Positions 1 through 11,388 of a stretch of 64,000 nucleotides of DNA are shown piece by piece. This DNA comes from Bolinopsis microptera (lineage: Eukaryota; Ctenophora; Tentaculata; Lobata; Bolinopsidae): contig NC_087072.1 of the NCBI RefSeq assembly GCF_026151205.1, positions 567,501 through 631,500 of the forward strand, written 5' to 3'. The notes under the pieces were generated by a model that was not told where the DNA came from, searched no databases, and worked only from the letters and a program-made list of their open reading frames with translations. Position 1 is the stretch's first letter, and the number at the start of each line of letters is the position of its first letter. A program made the position numbers and the translations under genes.

Positions 1-373
1 TACATTATACATCTTTTGAGAAAATTTAACTTTTGAGAAAATTTAATGCTTTTGAGAAAATTTAATGTTGTTTATTCATTGTGTAAATTTGTATGTAATT
101 GATCGATTTGAAAGATTTCAATTTTTAAAAATGTATATACTATGTATACTAGAATGTATATCACAGTGCTGGCAAGCACCGTGGCTCTTATACATTCTAT
201 ACTAATATACCCCTTTACTGTTTTTCAGGCATTAAGACACTCATTGAAAGTAGTTCAGCAGGCATATTTTAAGTTCAAAACATTCTAACTCAATGTCAAA
301 GATGACAGGAATAAGAAATAGTTTATTTAGGAATAAGAAATAGTTATGTGGAAGCGCAAAATACTTTACTAAC

Positions 374-3300
374 GTTTATAGTCAAGGTGAGCATGTCCTC
401 GCTGAACTGGAAGTTGTCTGGTTTGTTCTCCGCGGTTATCTCTTCTCCACTGCTATATTTCCAGGTTATCTGCAGAGTAATGTTACATTATATTAGCGGG
501 AAAATGTGACATTATTTTCACGAACAGCGCATAGAATTAATCGCTCAGCAACAATTTATAAACCACGATATAATAGCAAGTGCTTAACTGACCGTGTTAC
601 TATGGTTACAGTGCATGCTTAACTCACAGCGTCAGGGGCGACCAGCACGTCGTCATGGAGAACACACTCCAAAGTAGCAGGTCCATTGTTTACATTCAGT
701 TCCAGCGTGTCCTCCTTCTCATCGGCCCAGTCAGCTAGGCAGAAGGGGCAGCAGCTCCCGACACTGCTCACAGGTACCTGTCCAGCCGGACAACTACCAC
801 ACACTTTAGGAGTGCAGTCTATTACTCCCCCGTCCGCACACTCGCACGTCTCACACTTAACTGTGTCGTTCCAACTCTGCCCGTTCTCTAGGAACCTCCC
901 TTCAAACATGCACTGGCAATCTGACGACTCTATACACTGTCCGTCTTGTAGAACAGTTCCTGAGGGGTCACACTTGTTGTTACTATGACAACACTTGTTG
1001 TTACTATGACAACACTTGTTGTTACTATGACAACACTTGTTGTTACTATGACAACACTTGTTGTTACTATGACAACACTTGTTGTTACTATGACAGCACT
1101 TGTTGTTACTATGACAACACTTGTTGTTACTATGACAACACTATTTGTTACTATGACAACACTTGTTGTTACTATGACAACACTTGTTGTTACTATGAAA
1201 ACACTTGTTGTTACTATGACAACACTTGTTGTTACTATGACAACACTATTTGTTACTATGACAACACTTGTTGTTACTATGACAACACTTGTTGTTACTA
1301 TGACAACACTTGTTGTTACTATGACAACACTTGTCATACCTGGTAACTATGGTGATGTGACCTGGTGATATTACCTGGTAACTATGGTGATATGACCGGG
1401 TGATATTACCTGGTAACTATGGTGATATGACCTGGTGATATTACCTGGTAACTATGGTGATATGACCTGGTGATATTACCTGGTAACTATGGTGATATGA
1501 CCTGGTGATATTACCTGGTAACTATGGTGATATGACCTGGTGATATTACCTGGTAACTATGGTGATATGACCTGGTGATATTACCTGGTAACTATGGTGA
1601 TATGACCTGGTGATATTACCTGGTAACTATGGTGATATGACCTGGTGATATTACCTGGTAACTATGGTGATATGACCTGGTGATATTACCTGGTAACTAT
1701 GGTGATATGACCTGGTGATATTACCTGGTACCTATGGTGATATGACCTGGTGATATTACCTGGTAACTACGGTGATATGACCTGGTGATATGACCTGGTG
1801 GTATAACCTGGTAACTATGATGATATGACCTGGTGATTTTACCTGGTAACTATGGTGATATGACCTGGTGATATTACCTGGTAACTATGGTGATATGACC
1901 TGGTGATATTACCTGGTAACTATGGTGATATGACCTGGTGATATGACCTGGTAACTATGGTGATATGACCTGATGATATTACCTGGTGATATTACCTGGT
2001 GATATTACCTGGTGGACAGTAGCAGCCCTCAATACAGGTATCCTCACAACCCTGAGGTTCAGGATCGGAGCAGGTGGCATGACAACCAGCACCACACCCG
2101 TTAAACACGAAGCCAGTCCGGACAGTTCATGGGACAGAAGTTACTAGTCCTCCAGCCTGGACAGTTAAAGTTAATTATTAGTGATCATAGTTAATTAGTT
2201 AATAATATCAATACGGAACATTTACATAAATTCTTAACTAAACATTTGTCATGATGATAAGGTCTGCTAACAGAGCAGTAAGTAACTGTTGTCATGGTGA
2301 TAAGGTTACAGAGCAGTAAGTAACTGTTGTCATGGTGATAAGGTGACAGAGCAGTAAGTAACTGTTGTCATGGTGATAAGGTTACAGAGCAGTAAGTAAC
2401 TGTTGTCATGGTGATAAGGTTACAGAGCAGTAAGTAACTGTTGTCATGGTGATAAGGTTGCAGAGCTGTAAGTAACTGTTGTCATGGTGATAAGGTTACA
2501 GAGCAGTAAGTAACTGTTGTCATGGTGATAAGGTTACAGAGCTGTAAGTAACTGTTGTCATGGTGATAAGGTTACAGAGCAGTAAGTAACTGTTGTTATG
2601 GTGATAAGGTTGCAGAGCAGTAAGTAACTGTTGTCATGGTGATAAGGTTACAGAGCAGTAAGTAACTGTTGTCATGATGATAAGGTTGCAGAGCAGTAAG
2701 TAACTGTTGTCATGGTGATAAGGTTACAGAGCAGTAAGTAACTGTTGTCATGGTGATAAGGTTACAGAGCAGTAAGTAACTGTTGTCATGGTGATAAGGT
2801 TACAGAGCAGTAAGTAACTGTTGTCATGGTGATAAGGTTACAGAGCAGTAAGTAACTGTTGTCATGGTGATAAGGTTACAGAGCTGTAAGTAACTGTTGT
2901 CATGGTGATAAGGTTACAGAGCAGTAAGTAACTGTTGTCATGGTGATAAGGTTACAGAGCAGTAAGTAACTGTTGTCATGGTGATAAGGTTACAGAGCAG
3001 TAAGTAACTGTTGTTATGGTGATAAGGTTACGGAGCAGTTAGTAACTGTTGTTATAGTGATAAGGTTGCAGAGCTGTAAGTAACTGTTGTCATGGTGATA
3101 AGGTTACAGAGCAGTAGGTAACTGTTGTCATGGTGATAAGGTTACAGAGCAGTAAGTAACTGTTGTCATGGTGATAAGGTTACAGAGCAGTAAGTAACTG
3201 TTGTCATGGTGATAAGGTTACAGAGCAGTAAGTAACTGTTGTTATAGTGATAAGGTTACAGAGCTGTAAGTAACTGTTGTCATGGTGATAAGGTTACAGA

Positions 3301-6300
3301 GCAGTAAGTAACTGTTGTCATGGTGATAAGGTTACAGAGCAGTAAGTAACTGTTGTCATGGTGATAAGGTTACAGAGCAGTAAGTAACTGTTGTTATGGT
3401 GATAAGGTTACGGAGCAGTTAGTAACTGTTGTTATGGTGATAAGGTTGCAGAGCTGTAAGTAACTGACCCTCCACCGGAGCCCCTGCCTCAGCACAAGAC
3501 TTCACGTAGGCAGCAGCAGCAGCGCAGATATTTTCAGTATCTCCCGGCATCGCACAGTAATCGTACATGCAGTCCTGAAGTTATAACGTAGCCCATTATT
3601 GTTAAACAGTGGCCCAGTGGCCGGCCCGGAGGCACGGAGACAGTCCGGGGATTAAAGAAGGGAGGTTTTAAGAAAAACTCCATATCGTGGAAATATCCAC
3701 GAATTATTTTATATATAACGTAATTACTTTAAATTTAAAAATATTTCCTTGTGTTTTTCATTCACCGACCTTGAAGTATTTGGTGACATCAACAGTGTCC
3801 TGACAGCTCTTGAAGGGCTGCTGCTTATAACGGGAGCAGAAGACCTCCGCAAAGTTCCTGGTTTCCCTGGAGGCGCTAAGACAAGGGTCAGTAGGAGGAG
3901 GGGGTTGAGGGCAGGTTCCGCCACTGTTGTGTACTTGATACGAGTTAGCGTAGTCGTTAGCGTTTGTGACCAGCTGGCCATCCTTAGTAGTCCAGTCATT
4001 GGCTGCATTTCCGTCCCAGTTCCCACAAATACAATCTGTTCTCTCATAGTACGTACCGTGCAGCTGTTGAGATATAGGGTTTTTAACTGCAGGTACTTGA
4101 GGGTACAGATACAATCTGTTCTCTCATAGTACGTACCGTGCAGCTGTTGAGATATAGGGTTTTTAACTGCAGGTACTTGAGGGTACAGATACAATCTGTT
4201 CTCTCATAGTACGTACCGTGCAGCTGTTGAGATATAGGGTTTTAACTGCAGGTACTTGAGGGTACAGATACAATCTGTTCTCTCATAGTACGTACCGTGC
4301 AGCTGTTGAGATATAGGGTTTTTAACTGCAGGTACTTGAGGGTACAGATACAATCTGTTCTCTCATAGTACGTGCCGTGCAGCTGTTGAGATATAGGGTT
4401 TTTAACTGCAGGTACTTGAGGGTACAGATACAGTCTGTTCTCTCATAGTACGTACCGTGCAGCTGTTGAGATATAGGGTTTTTAACTGCAGGTACTTGAG
4501 GGTACAGATACAATCTGTTCTCTCATAGTACGTACCGTGCAGCTGTTGAGATATAGGGTTTTTAACTGCAGGTACTTGAGGGTACAGATACAATCTGTTC
4601 TCTCATAGTACGTACCGTGCAGCTGTTGAGATATAGGGTTTTTAACTGCAGGTACTTGAGGGTACAGATACAATCTGTTCTCTCATAGTACGTACCGTGC
4701 AGCTGTTGAGATATAGGGTTTTAACTACAGGTACTTGAGGGTTAGATACAATCTGTTCTCTCATAGTACGTGCCGTGCAGCTGTTGAGATATAGGGTTTT
4801 AACTGCAGGTACTTGAGGGTACAGATACAATCCGTTCTCTCATAGTACGTGCCGTGCAGCTGTTGAGATATAGGGTTCTTAACTGCAGGTACTATGAGAG
4901 AACAGATACAATCTGTTCTCTCATAGTACGTACCGTGCAGCTGTTGAGATATAGGGTTCTTAACTGCAGGTACTTGAGGGTACAGATACAATCCGTTCTC
5001 TCATAGTACGTGCCGTGCAGCTGTTGAGATATAGGGTTCTTAACTGCAGGTACTTGAGGGTACAGATACAATCCGTTCTCTCATAGTACGTGCCGTGCAG
5101 CTGTTGAGATATAGGGTTCTTAACTGCAGGTATTATGAGAGAACAGATACAATCTGTTCTCTCATAGTACGTACCGTGCAGCTGTTGAGATATAGGGTTT
5201 TTAACTGCAGGTACTTGAGGGCACAGATACAATCTGTTCTCTCATAGTACGTGCCGTGCAGCTGTTGAGATATAGGGTTTTAACTGCAGGTACTTGAGGG
5301 TTAGATACAATCTGTTCTCTCATAGTACGTACCGTGCAGCTGTTGAGATATAGGGTTTTTAACTGCAGGTACTTGAGGGTTAGATACAATCTGTTCTCTC
5401 ATAGTACGTGCCGTGCAGCTGTTGAGATATAGGGTTTTAACTGCAGGTACTTGAGGGTTAGATACAATCTGTTCTCTCATAGTACGTACCGTGCAGCTGT
5501 TGAGATATAGGGTTTTAACTGCAGGTACTTGAGGGTACAGATACAATCTGTTCTCTCATAGTACGTACCGTGCAGCTGTTGAGATATAGGGTTCTTAACT
5601 GCAGGTACTTGAGGGTACAGATACAATCTGTTCTCTCATAGTACGTACCGTGCAGCTGTTGAGATATAGGGTTCTTAACTGCAGGTACTTGAGGGTTAGA
5701 TACAATCTGTTCTCTCATAGTACGTGCCGTGCAGCTGTTCAGATATAGGGTTTTTAACTGCAGATACAATCTGTTCTCTCATAGTACGTACCGTGCAGCT
5801 GTTGAGATATAGGGTTTTAACTGCAGGTACTTGAGGGTACAGATACAATCTGTTCTCTCATAGTACGTACCGTGCAGCTGTTGAGATATAGGGTTCTTAA
5901 CTGCAGGTACTTGAGGGTACAGATACAATCTGTTCTCTCATAGTACGTACCGTGCAGCTGTTGAGATATAGGGTTCTTAACTGCAGGTACTTGAGGGTTA
6001 GATACAATCTGTTCTCTCATAGTACGTGCCGTGCAGCTGTTCAGATATAGGGTTTTAACTGCAGGTACTTGAGGGTACAGATACAATCTGTTCTCTCATA
6101 GTACGTGCCGTGCAGCTGTTGAGATATAGGGTTTTAACTGCAGGTACTTGAGGGTACAGATACAATCTGTTCTCTCATAGTACGTGCCGTGCAGCTGTTG
6201 AGATATAGGGTTTTTACTGCAGGTACTTGAGGGTTAGGGTTGCTATGGTTACACTACCATATAAGGGTTGGAGTTAAACTTGGGTATAGGTTAGGAAATA

Positions 6301-9300
6301 GGGGGAGTGTGTGGTTTTTAATAAAACCTGACTAGTGAAGTAGCACTGCTTGTCTTTAAACCTGGATACCTAATACGGTAATGTTACTATGGTAACACTA
6401 CCATATAAGGTAATGTTACTATGGTAACACTACCATTTAAGGTAATATACCTGTATAGTGAGATAGTAGAACTTGCACATTAGGTCCAGCATCTCCGTTC
6501 CCCCAATGAAGAGCTTGCAAGATATATAGCTGGAGCAGTAAACATAGTCCTCAGTGGTGTAATACTTCTTGAAGGGAGTAGCTACCACCCTGGAGACGGT
6601 CTCTCCTGCCTCTTTCAACATTAGACTACCCTTACCCACTCTGTATTCGTCCCCGTCAAAATTCAGATAGCAGTACCTTGTGGGAACCAACATTGTAGAA
6701 ATTTAAATGTTATATCTTTATATGGTAGTAAAACTACCATATAAGGTAATGTACTTGTTTTTTGTTTTATGACACAGATTGGCATTTTTACTGAATTTCC
6801 TGTTTTATAAATTTAATTTGCATTATTTCGGCATGTAATGTTACAGCTACTTACCCAATACTGTAATGTTACCGTTACTTACCCAATACTGCAAAGTTAC
6901 TTACTCAGTGATGGAGACTGGCCCCCGATCCTGGTTCTTGACTTGAACCTCGAAATCATTAGTCTTCATAATACAGTAGGTACAGTCCCCTTGGTAGAGG
7001 AAGCCTTTACCGTCAAATGTAGTGTAATGGGGGTCTCCGTACACTTTACATGTTCCCTTTGCTGAATAGTTTGGGGATGGTTTAGAGTTATAGAAATTTA
7101 GCGTCCTCAATGATCAACAAGTCATGAGAACAGCACGTGACACAAAATGAATGTTATTGACACTCTTCAGTGAGGCAACACACATGGGAAACCCTCTCCC
7201 CCAAACCCGCAGGAAATGACTTACGTGGCACGCATCTAGCACAGCAGTCCTTGCCAACAGCAGAAATCTTACCACCCGTACAGCTCACACCTTGCTCTTC
7301 AGCTGGCAAACAACCGCACCTGTAACAGAATGGGATTGTTACTATGGTAACTGGGGCTGTTACTATGGTAACTGGGGCTGTTACTATGGTAACTGGGGCT
7401 GTTACTATGGTAACTGGGGTCGTTACTACGGTAACTGGGCTGTTACTATGGTAACTGGGGCTGTTACTATGGTAACTGGGGCTGTTACTATGGTAACTGG
7501 GGCTGTTACTATGGTAACTGTGGCTGTTACTATGGTAACTGTGGCTGTTACTATGGTAACTGGGGCTGTTACTATAGTAACTGGGGCTGTTACTATAGTA
7601 ACTGGACGTGCTGTTACTATGGTAACTGGGCTGTTACTATGGTAACTGGACGTGCTGTTACTATGGTAACTGGACGGGCTGTTACTATAGTAACTGGACG
7701 TGCTGTTACTATGGTAACTGGATGTGCTGTTACTATGGTAACTGGACGTGCTGTTACTATGGTAACTGGACGTGCTGTTACTATGGTAACTGGACGTGCT
7801 ATTACTATGATTACTGGTGCTGTTACTATGGCAACTGGGGCTGTTACTATAGTAACTAGGGCTGTTACTATGGTAACTGGGATAACAACAAGGTGACTAA
7901 CCTGATTTGTCCGTAGATCCCACAGACACAAGCCTCACACTTGCTCATGCTAGCATCCCGATAACTGTCTCCCGGTGCTGTGACTTGCGTCCTACCCGCC
8001 TCGTTCCTTGACACACACTTGATCTCTGGGAGATTGTTGACTATGTTAACTTGGGTGGTTACTATGGTAGCACACACTTGATCTCTGGGAGAGTTATGAC
8101 AGCAAGTCTGAACAATTTAATTGAAGAAAGTGAAATCAAACAACGTCAAGATAACCCGGAATCAGTGAAAAGATAATGCTATTACCATGACAGAGTTTGA
8201 GGTTTTTGACCGTCATCTGAGCGACCATATTGCTTCTGAGAGCAGTGGCTACCTTGTTAACCGGGGGGAAGAAGGGTGTGAAATCCGTCTCTTTTCCTCC
8301 GTTTACATACAGCTCACCTGACAAAGGGGCGATACTTTACACAGTGCAGAGACTGTACAGTATTATAATAAATGCTAATAAATGCTAACAAATGCTAACA
8401 AATGCTAACAAATGCTAATAAATGCTAATAAATGCTAATAAATGCTAATAAATGCTAATAAATGCTAATAAATGCTGTACCTCTTCCATTCTCTATCTTG
8501 ATGGCCAGGTTGAACTCCTTCATAACCTTGTCATTACAAGTTCCAAAGCCTCTCCCGAAGAGCATACCGTCCTCTATATATCCCAACTCCCAACAATGGT
8601 CCTTTGCGTGGGGCCTAGAAACAAAGTCTATTTCATTGTCAGACTACGAATTAAATGGGGCCTGGAAACAAAGTCTATTTCATTGTCAGAATAATGGCTA
8701 TTAATAGAAGCCTGACTATCATGTTGCAAAACTTTCATTTACAGTTTTATTTTTCATTTCATTTCAATCTGTTAAAGCCCAGTCCCACAAATGATTACAA
8801 TCATACATATAAGTATTCTCGGTATCATTTTTCATTTGAGAACGGTAATTTATAAATTGATATCGTTTCTTTTTTGTTTGGAAAAAGGAGCCACGGTTCA
8901 CTCCAACCAATTTTGGGTTTTGGTTAAAATTATTAGAATTTAGATATCATGTCAATAAAAGAGCTCGGAAAATATCAAGTTATCGATAAAAACCTGACTT
9001 AAGCAACCTAATTACTGTTATTGTAGTAACCTGACGTAAGCAATATCGTAGTTATTGGAGTCCATCATATTGAAGGCAATCCCCAAATAACCGTAACTTG
9101 TGGAGTACTTTCCCATTTCAACCATCTTGAAAGTAGCTGACACAGCGTAGTTCTTAGACTTTCCGAAGGATCCTGCAGAAGATTATAACAATTAGAGAGC
9201 GCAGCTTAATTATAAATGTATTACTGTTGAGGTACTAGGGAACTACTTTCATCGGAATAGATCAGCGGGATTAGGCCTTAAGGTTAATGGATTTGGAGGC

Positions 9301-10048
9301 AATAAATGATACAAATAAAAATATATAAAAATGACGCACAATAAACTTGATAATATCAAACAGCATAGTACCTTGTTTTGCTTGTCCATAGATCAGTTGA
9401 GAGACACAGAAATCAGTGTCAGAATTAGCGCTAGCTTCCTGTACAATATTTCCCTCCGCATCTTCAACTCGTGATTTGCAACCGTCCGTAGAAACAGATT
9501 GGAAACCCGTGAAACAGGAGTACGTGCTTCCAACTGAGGGGTTAGTTGTTTAGCAACTGAGGGGCAGCGTTAGTTGCTTAGCAACTGAGGGGCAGCGTTA
9601 GTTGTTTAGCAACTGAGGGGCAGTGTTAGTTGCTTAGCAACTGAGGGGCAGCGTTAGTTTCTTAGTAACTGAGGGGCTAGGCAGTGTTAGTTCCTTAGCA
9701 ACTGAGGGGCAGTGTTACTGTTAGTTGCTTAGCAACTGAGGGGCAGTGTTAGTTGTTTAGCAACTGAGGGGCAGTGTTACTGTTAGTTGCTTAGCAACTG
9801 AGGGGCAGTGTTAGTTGCTTAGCAACGTGAAGCTATTGCTTCACGTGCTCAGACACTACTTCAAAGACACTAAAACTAAACTGTTTGCTGGAGTACACCT
9901 AATTTATCGACGTGATTTTCAACTTTTCCAAATCAGCTGTAAAAAATCGTTCATATTTCAAAAACTGGAGAGACTTACCAATAAAATCATTTGCAGATGC
10001 CGCTAAGGCAATGAGACTAAAAACAAGTGCAACCCACTGCATGATCAT
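374..10048 (-). CDS. Secreted VWD/vWC/TIL/Ig mosaic protein, 14 exons, 3' end beyond window
   Basis: Exons, 5' to 3' on the minus strand: 10048-9979, 9533-9372, 9172-9031, 8614-8481, 8317-8186, 8025-7902, 7319-7225, 7061-6905, 6676-6451, 4063-3770, 3574-3469, 2156-2009, 959-628, 469-374. All have GT-AG borders and matching phases, giving about 739 residues. It starts MIMQWVALVFSLIALAAS, a signal peptide. Residues ~24-213 look like a LamG/ConA-like sandwich. A vWC follows (~214-286; CxCG, CCARC), then VWD (~290-455; CKVYGDPHYTTFDG, CICGNWDGN), C8 (~470-547), TIL (GWRTSNFCP to CYCPPGTVLQDGQC), a second vWC (CCPFC) and an Ig-like segment (TLECVL, ITWKYSSG) that continues left of the window. vWC-VWD-C8-TIL order recalls BMPER or mucin-type matrix proteins, but I cannot name an orthologue. 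The TIL exon holds one frame break (~2119). Confidence 0.85.
968..1337. repeat. 21-bp minisatellite in intron 12 of the VWD gene
   Basis: About 17 copies of a 21-base unit containing ACTTGTTGTTACTATGACA. It begins a few bases from the acceptor of the exon at 959. It is open in several frames on both strands because 21 is divisible by three; these reading frames are not genes. Confidence 0.95.
1338..2008. repeat. 35-bp minisatellite that copies the TIL exon donor
   Basis: About 19 copies of a 35-base unit (GGTAACTATGGTGATATGAC plus CTGGTGATATTACCT). On the gene strand each unit carries CACCAGGTAATATC, the same sequence as the real donor CCACCAG|GTAATATC at 2009/2008. It fills the intron up to the splice site. 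Confidence 0.95.
2117..2121 (-). other. Frame break in TIL exon
   Basis: Upstream of this point the exon reads GWRTSNFCPMNCP in one frame. Downstream it reads TGFVFNGCGAGCHATC in the next frame. Together they form a standard TIL domain, but as written the first frame hits TAA nine bases after the shift. No AG lies between the frames that could serve as a new acceptor. One extra base around CCGG explains it and also restores phase with the next exon. Confidence 0.75.
2270..3468. repeat. 38-bp minisatellite in intron 11 of the VWD gene
   Basis: About 31 copies of a 38-base unit (AGAGCAGTAAGTAACTGTTG plus TCATGGTGATAAGGTTAC), ending at the donor of the exon 3574-3469. Copies differ by point changes; a subset shares a distinct variant (TTATAGTGAT, GGAGCAGTTAG), which suggests block duplication. 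Confidence 0.95.
4024..6230. repeat. 80-bp VNTR copying the acceptor and start of VWD exon 10
   Basis: About 27 tandem 80-base units. On the gene strand each has CCCTATATCTCAACAG|CTGCACGGTACG, the true 3' splice site and first ~37 bases of exon 10 (LHGTYYERTDCIC). The copy nearest the exon is the one used in phase. Units vary in A-run length (four or five A) and at single sites. Eighty is not a multiple of three, so all frames are sampled; apparent long ORFs in the array are not separate genes. Confidence 0.95.
7108..7190 (-). repeat. Dispersed repeat, inverted relative to copies at 10141 and 11103
   Basis: The complement matches 10141-10225 over ~80 bases with few changes (core AGAGTGTCAATAACATTCAT) and a shorter stretch at 11103-11170. 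This is a short mobile-element family; its termini are not defined here. Confidence 0.7.
7337..7890. repeat. Array of ~25 X-box-like palindromes (21-24 bp) in intron 6
   Basis: About 25 copies of GTTACTATGGTAAC or the perfect palindrome GTTACTATAGTAAC with 7-10 base spacers (TGGGGCT, TGGACGTGCT). The 14-base core fits the RFX X-box pattern (GTHNYYATRRNAAC in nematodes). Whether it is bound is unknown; see findings. Confidence 0.95.
8368..8477. repeat. 10-bp tandem repeat (AATAAATGCT) beside donor of exon 4
   Basis: About 11 copies of a 10-base unit alternating AATAAATGCT and AACAAATGCT, stopping at the splice donor at 8480/8479. Confidence 0.9.
8610..8690. repeat. Two-copy duplication of the exon 4 acceptor
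   Basis: About 34 bases (core AACAAAGTCTATTTCATTGT) occur twice, 46 bases apart. On the gene strand they give TTTCTAG|GCCCC at 8614 (used) and TTTCCAG|GCCCC about 46 bases upstream. Confidence 0.85.
9532..9826. repeat. ~28-bp repeat in intron 1 copying the exon 2 acceptor
   Basis: Ten copies of AACTGAGGGG with GTTGCTTAGCAAC palindromes. On the gene strand every unit has CCCCTCAGTTG, identical to the real 3' splice site CCCCTCAG|TTGG at 9534/9533. Confidence 0.9.
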
Positions 10049-10140
10049 TTTATCAATATACGTGGGCAAAATAAATAAATATGCTTTGGTATTAGACTTA
10101 GAGTTAGACTTAGAGAGATAGGGGTTTAGTTAGTCCGGCT

Positions 10141-10240
10141 TCCCATGTGTGTAGCCCTCACTGAAGAGTGTCAATAACATTCATTTTGTGTCACGTGCTG
10201 TTCTCATGACTTGTTGATCATTGAGAACGTGCTGGACGAG
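10141..10240 (+). repeat. Dispersed repeat copy
   Basis: Reverse complement of 7108-7190, extending to TCATTGAGAACG. It lies just upstream of the VWD gene start. A related shorter piece is at 11103-11170. Confidence 0.7.
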
Positions 10241-10539
10241 GTGCATTGTTGGTGCAATGTGGCTCAAGTTGATGATGTGGAGATTGATTCTGCCTGTAAA
10301 GTGCGACTTTAGAATTAGAGCAGCTTTAAGTTTCAAACTACCGGCTGAACTCCATCACACTAAGCTTTAGAAAGTGTTATTTTTCTAACTCAGTCTCTCC
10401 ACATGAGGAGTTTCAATAAACTCCATGAAAACTTGGGGGGGGGGGAAATATTTCAGATCAAGTGATCATTCGGAAATTCGGGAGGAAAAAAGCATTCGAA
10501 TTTAAAGTTTTGGAAAAAAACGTTTAGAATTTTTGGCTC

Positions 10540-10806
10540 ATGGTAGTCGGGTGCTGCGGAAGTCGGGTGCCGCGAGTGGGATGGAGTTCACGACACTGAC
10601 AGACTCTATCACGACACTGTCACGTGATAGTGTCGTGAACGTGACAGAGTCGTGATAGTGATAGTGTCGTGAAAAAGTCGTGATAGTTTCGTGACAGTTC
10701 CTTGTATCACGTTGCGACCCCCACGGTCGTTTCACTATGGTCACTTTATCGTCCTGACGATACAGGGGGAGCCGCACACCTCGTGCGCGGCGGGTCATAC
10801 AACGTA
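10540..10806. repeat. GTCGTGATAGT-rich palindromic repeat and TCATAC palindrome family, copy 1 (minus)
   Basis: 10590-10690 is built from GTGATAGTGTCGTGA and its complement and folds into a near-perfect hairpin around GTCACGTGAT. 10690-10806 is the reverse complement of 26582-26700 and 28065-28170, a GC-rich family that starts with the palindrome TCATACGTTGTATGA. Confidence 0.75.
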
Positions 10807-11388
10807 TGACAAACAGTTCCGTGATAGTGTCGTGATAGTTTCTATTTAGCTATAGTTTATATTAATGTGTACATCAATATTTCACCTAGCCATGAGTCTA
10901 CGCGTCGGCGTACTGCGTGACGCGCAACTGCAAGCGAGAAGGCTATGGATAGAGCAACATCAATATAATTATAGTGTACATTAACATAGTTACAGTCTTA
11001 CACAAAGGATCATTTGATTTATTGTTCTGTTCTTTTGTTATTGGAGCGACTGAAACTATTCATAAATTAAAGCTTAAGCTTTGGTATGTTTAAAGGTAGG
11101 GGTAAGTCCGGCTTCCATGTGTGTAACACCTCACAGAAGAGTGTCAATAACATTCATTTTGTGTCACGAGCAAGTCTGAATGATGAGCATCTCCCTCTTT
11201 TCACTTATTTCTGCCCATCTCGCCCGCTCAATACATCCTTCTCCCCTCCCCCTCTGTTAGGGGTGAGGGGTCGTTCACATATTACGTAATCAATATTTTA
11301 GCAATTTTTGGCATGAGTGGGTCAAGAAGTCGAAACTTGGTTTTTCTCATAGTTTCAAAGTTAATTGGGACAGTTACTTCCTATTTAA

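Noticed and set aside
930-1368. Open frames of ~130 codons on both strands (VTTSVVIVTTSVV; MTTLVVTMTTL)
   Set aside because: Pure translation of a 21-bp tandem repeat whose length is divisible by three.
3749-6086. Series of 60-156 codon frames (PISQQLHGTYYERTDC type)
   Set aside because: All are readings of the 80-bp array; only 4063-3770 is a phase-consistent exon.
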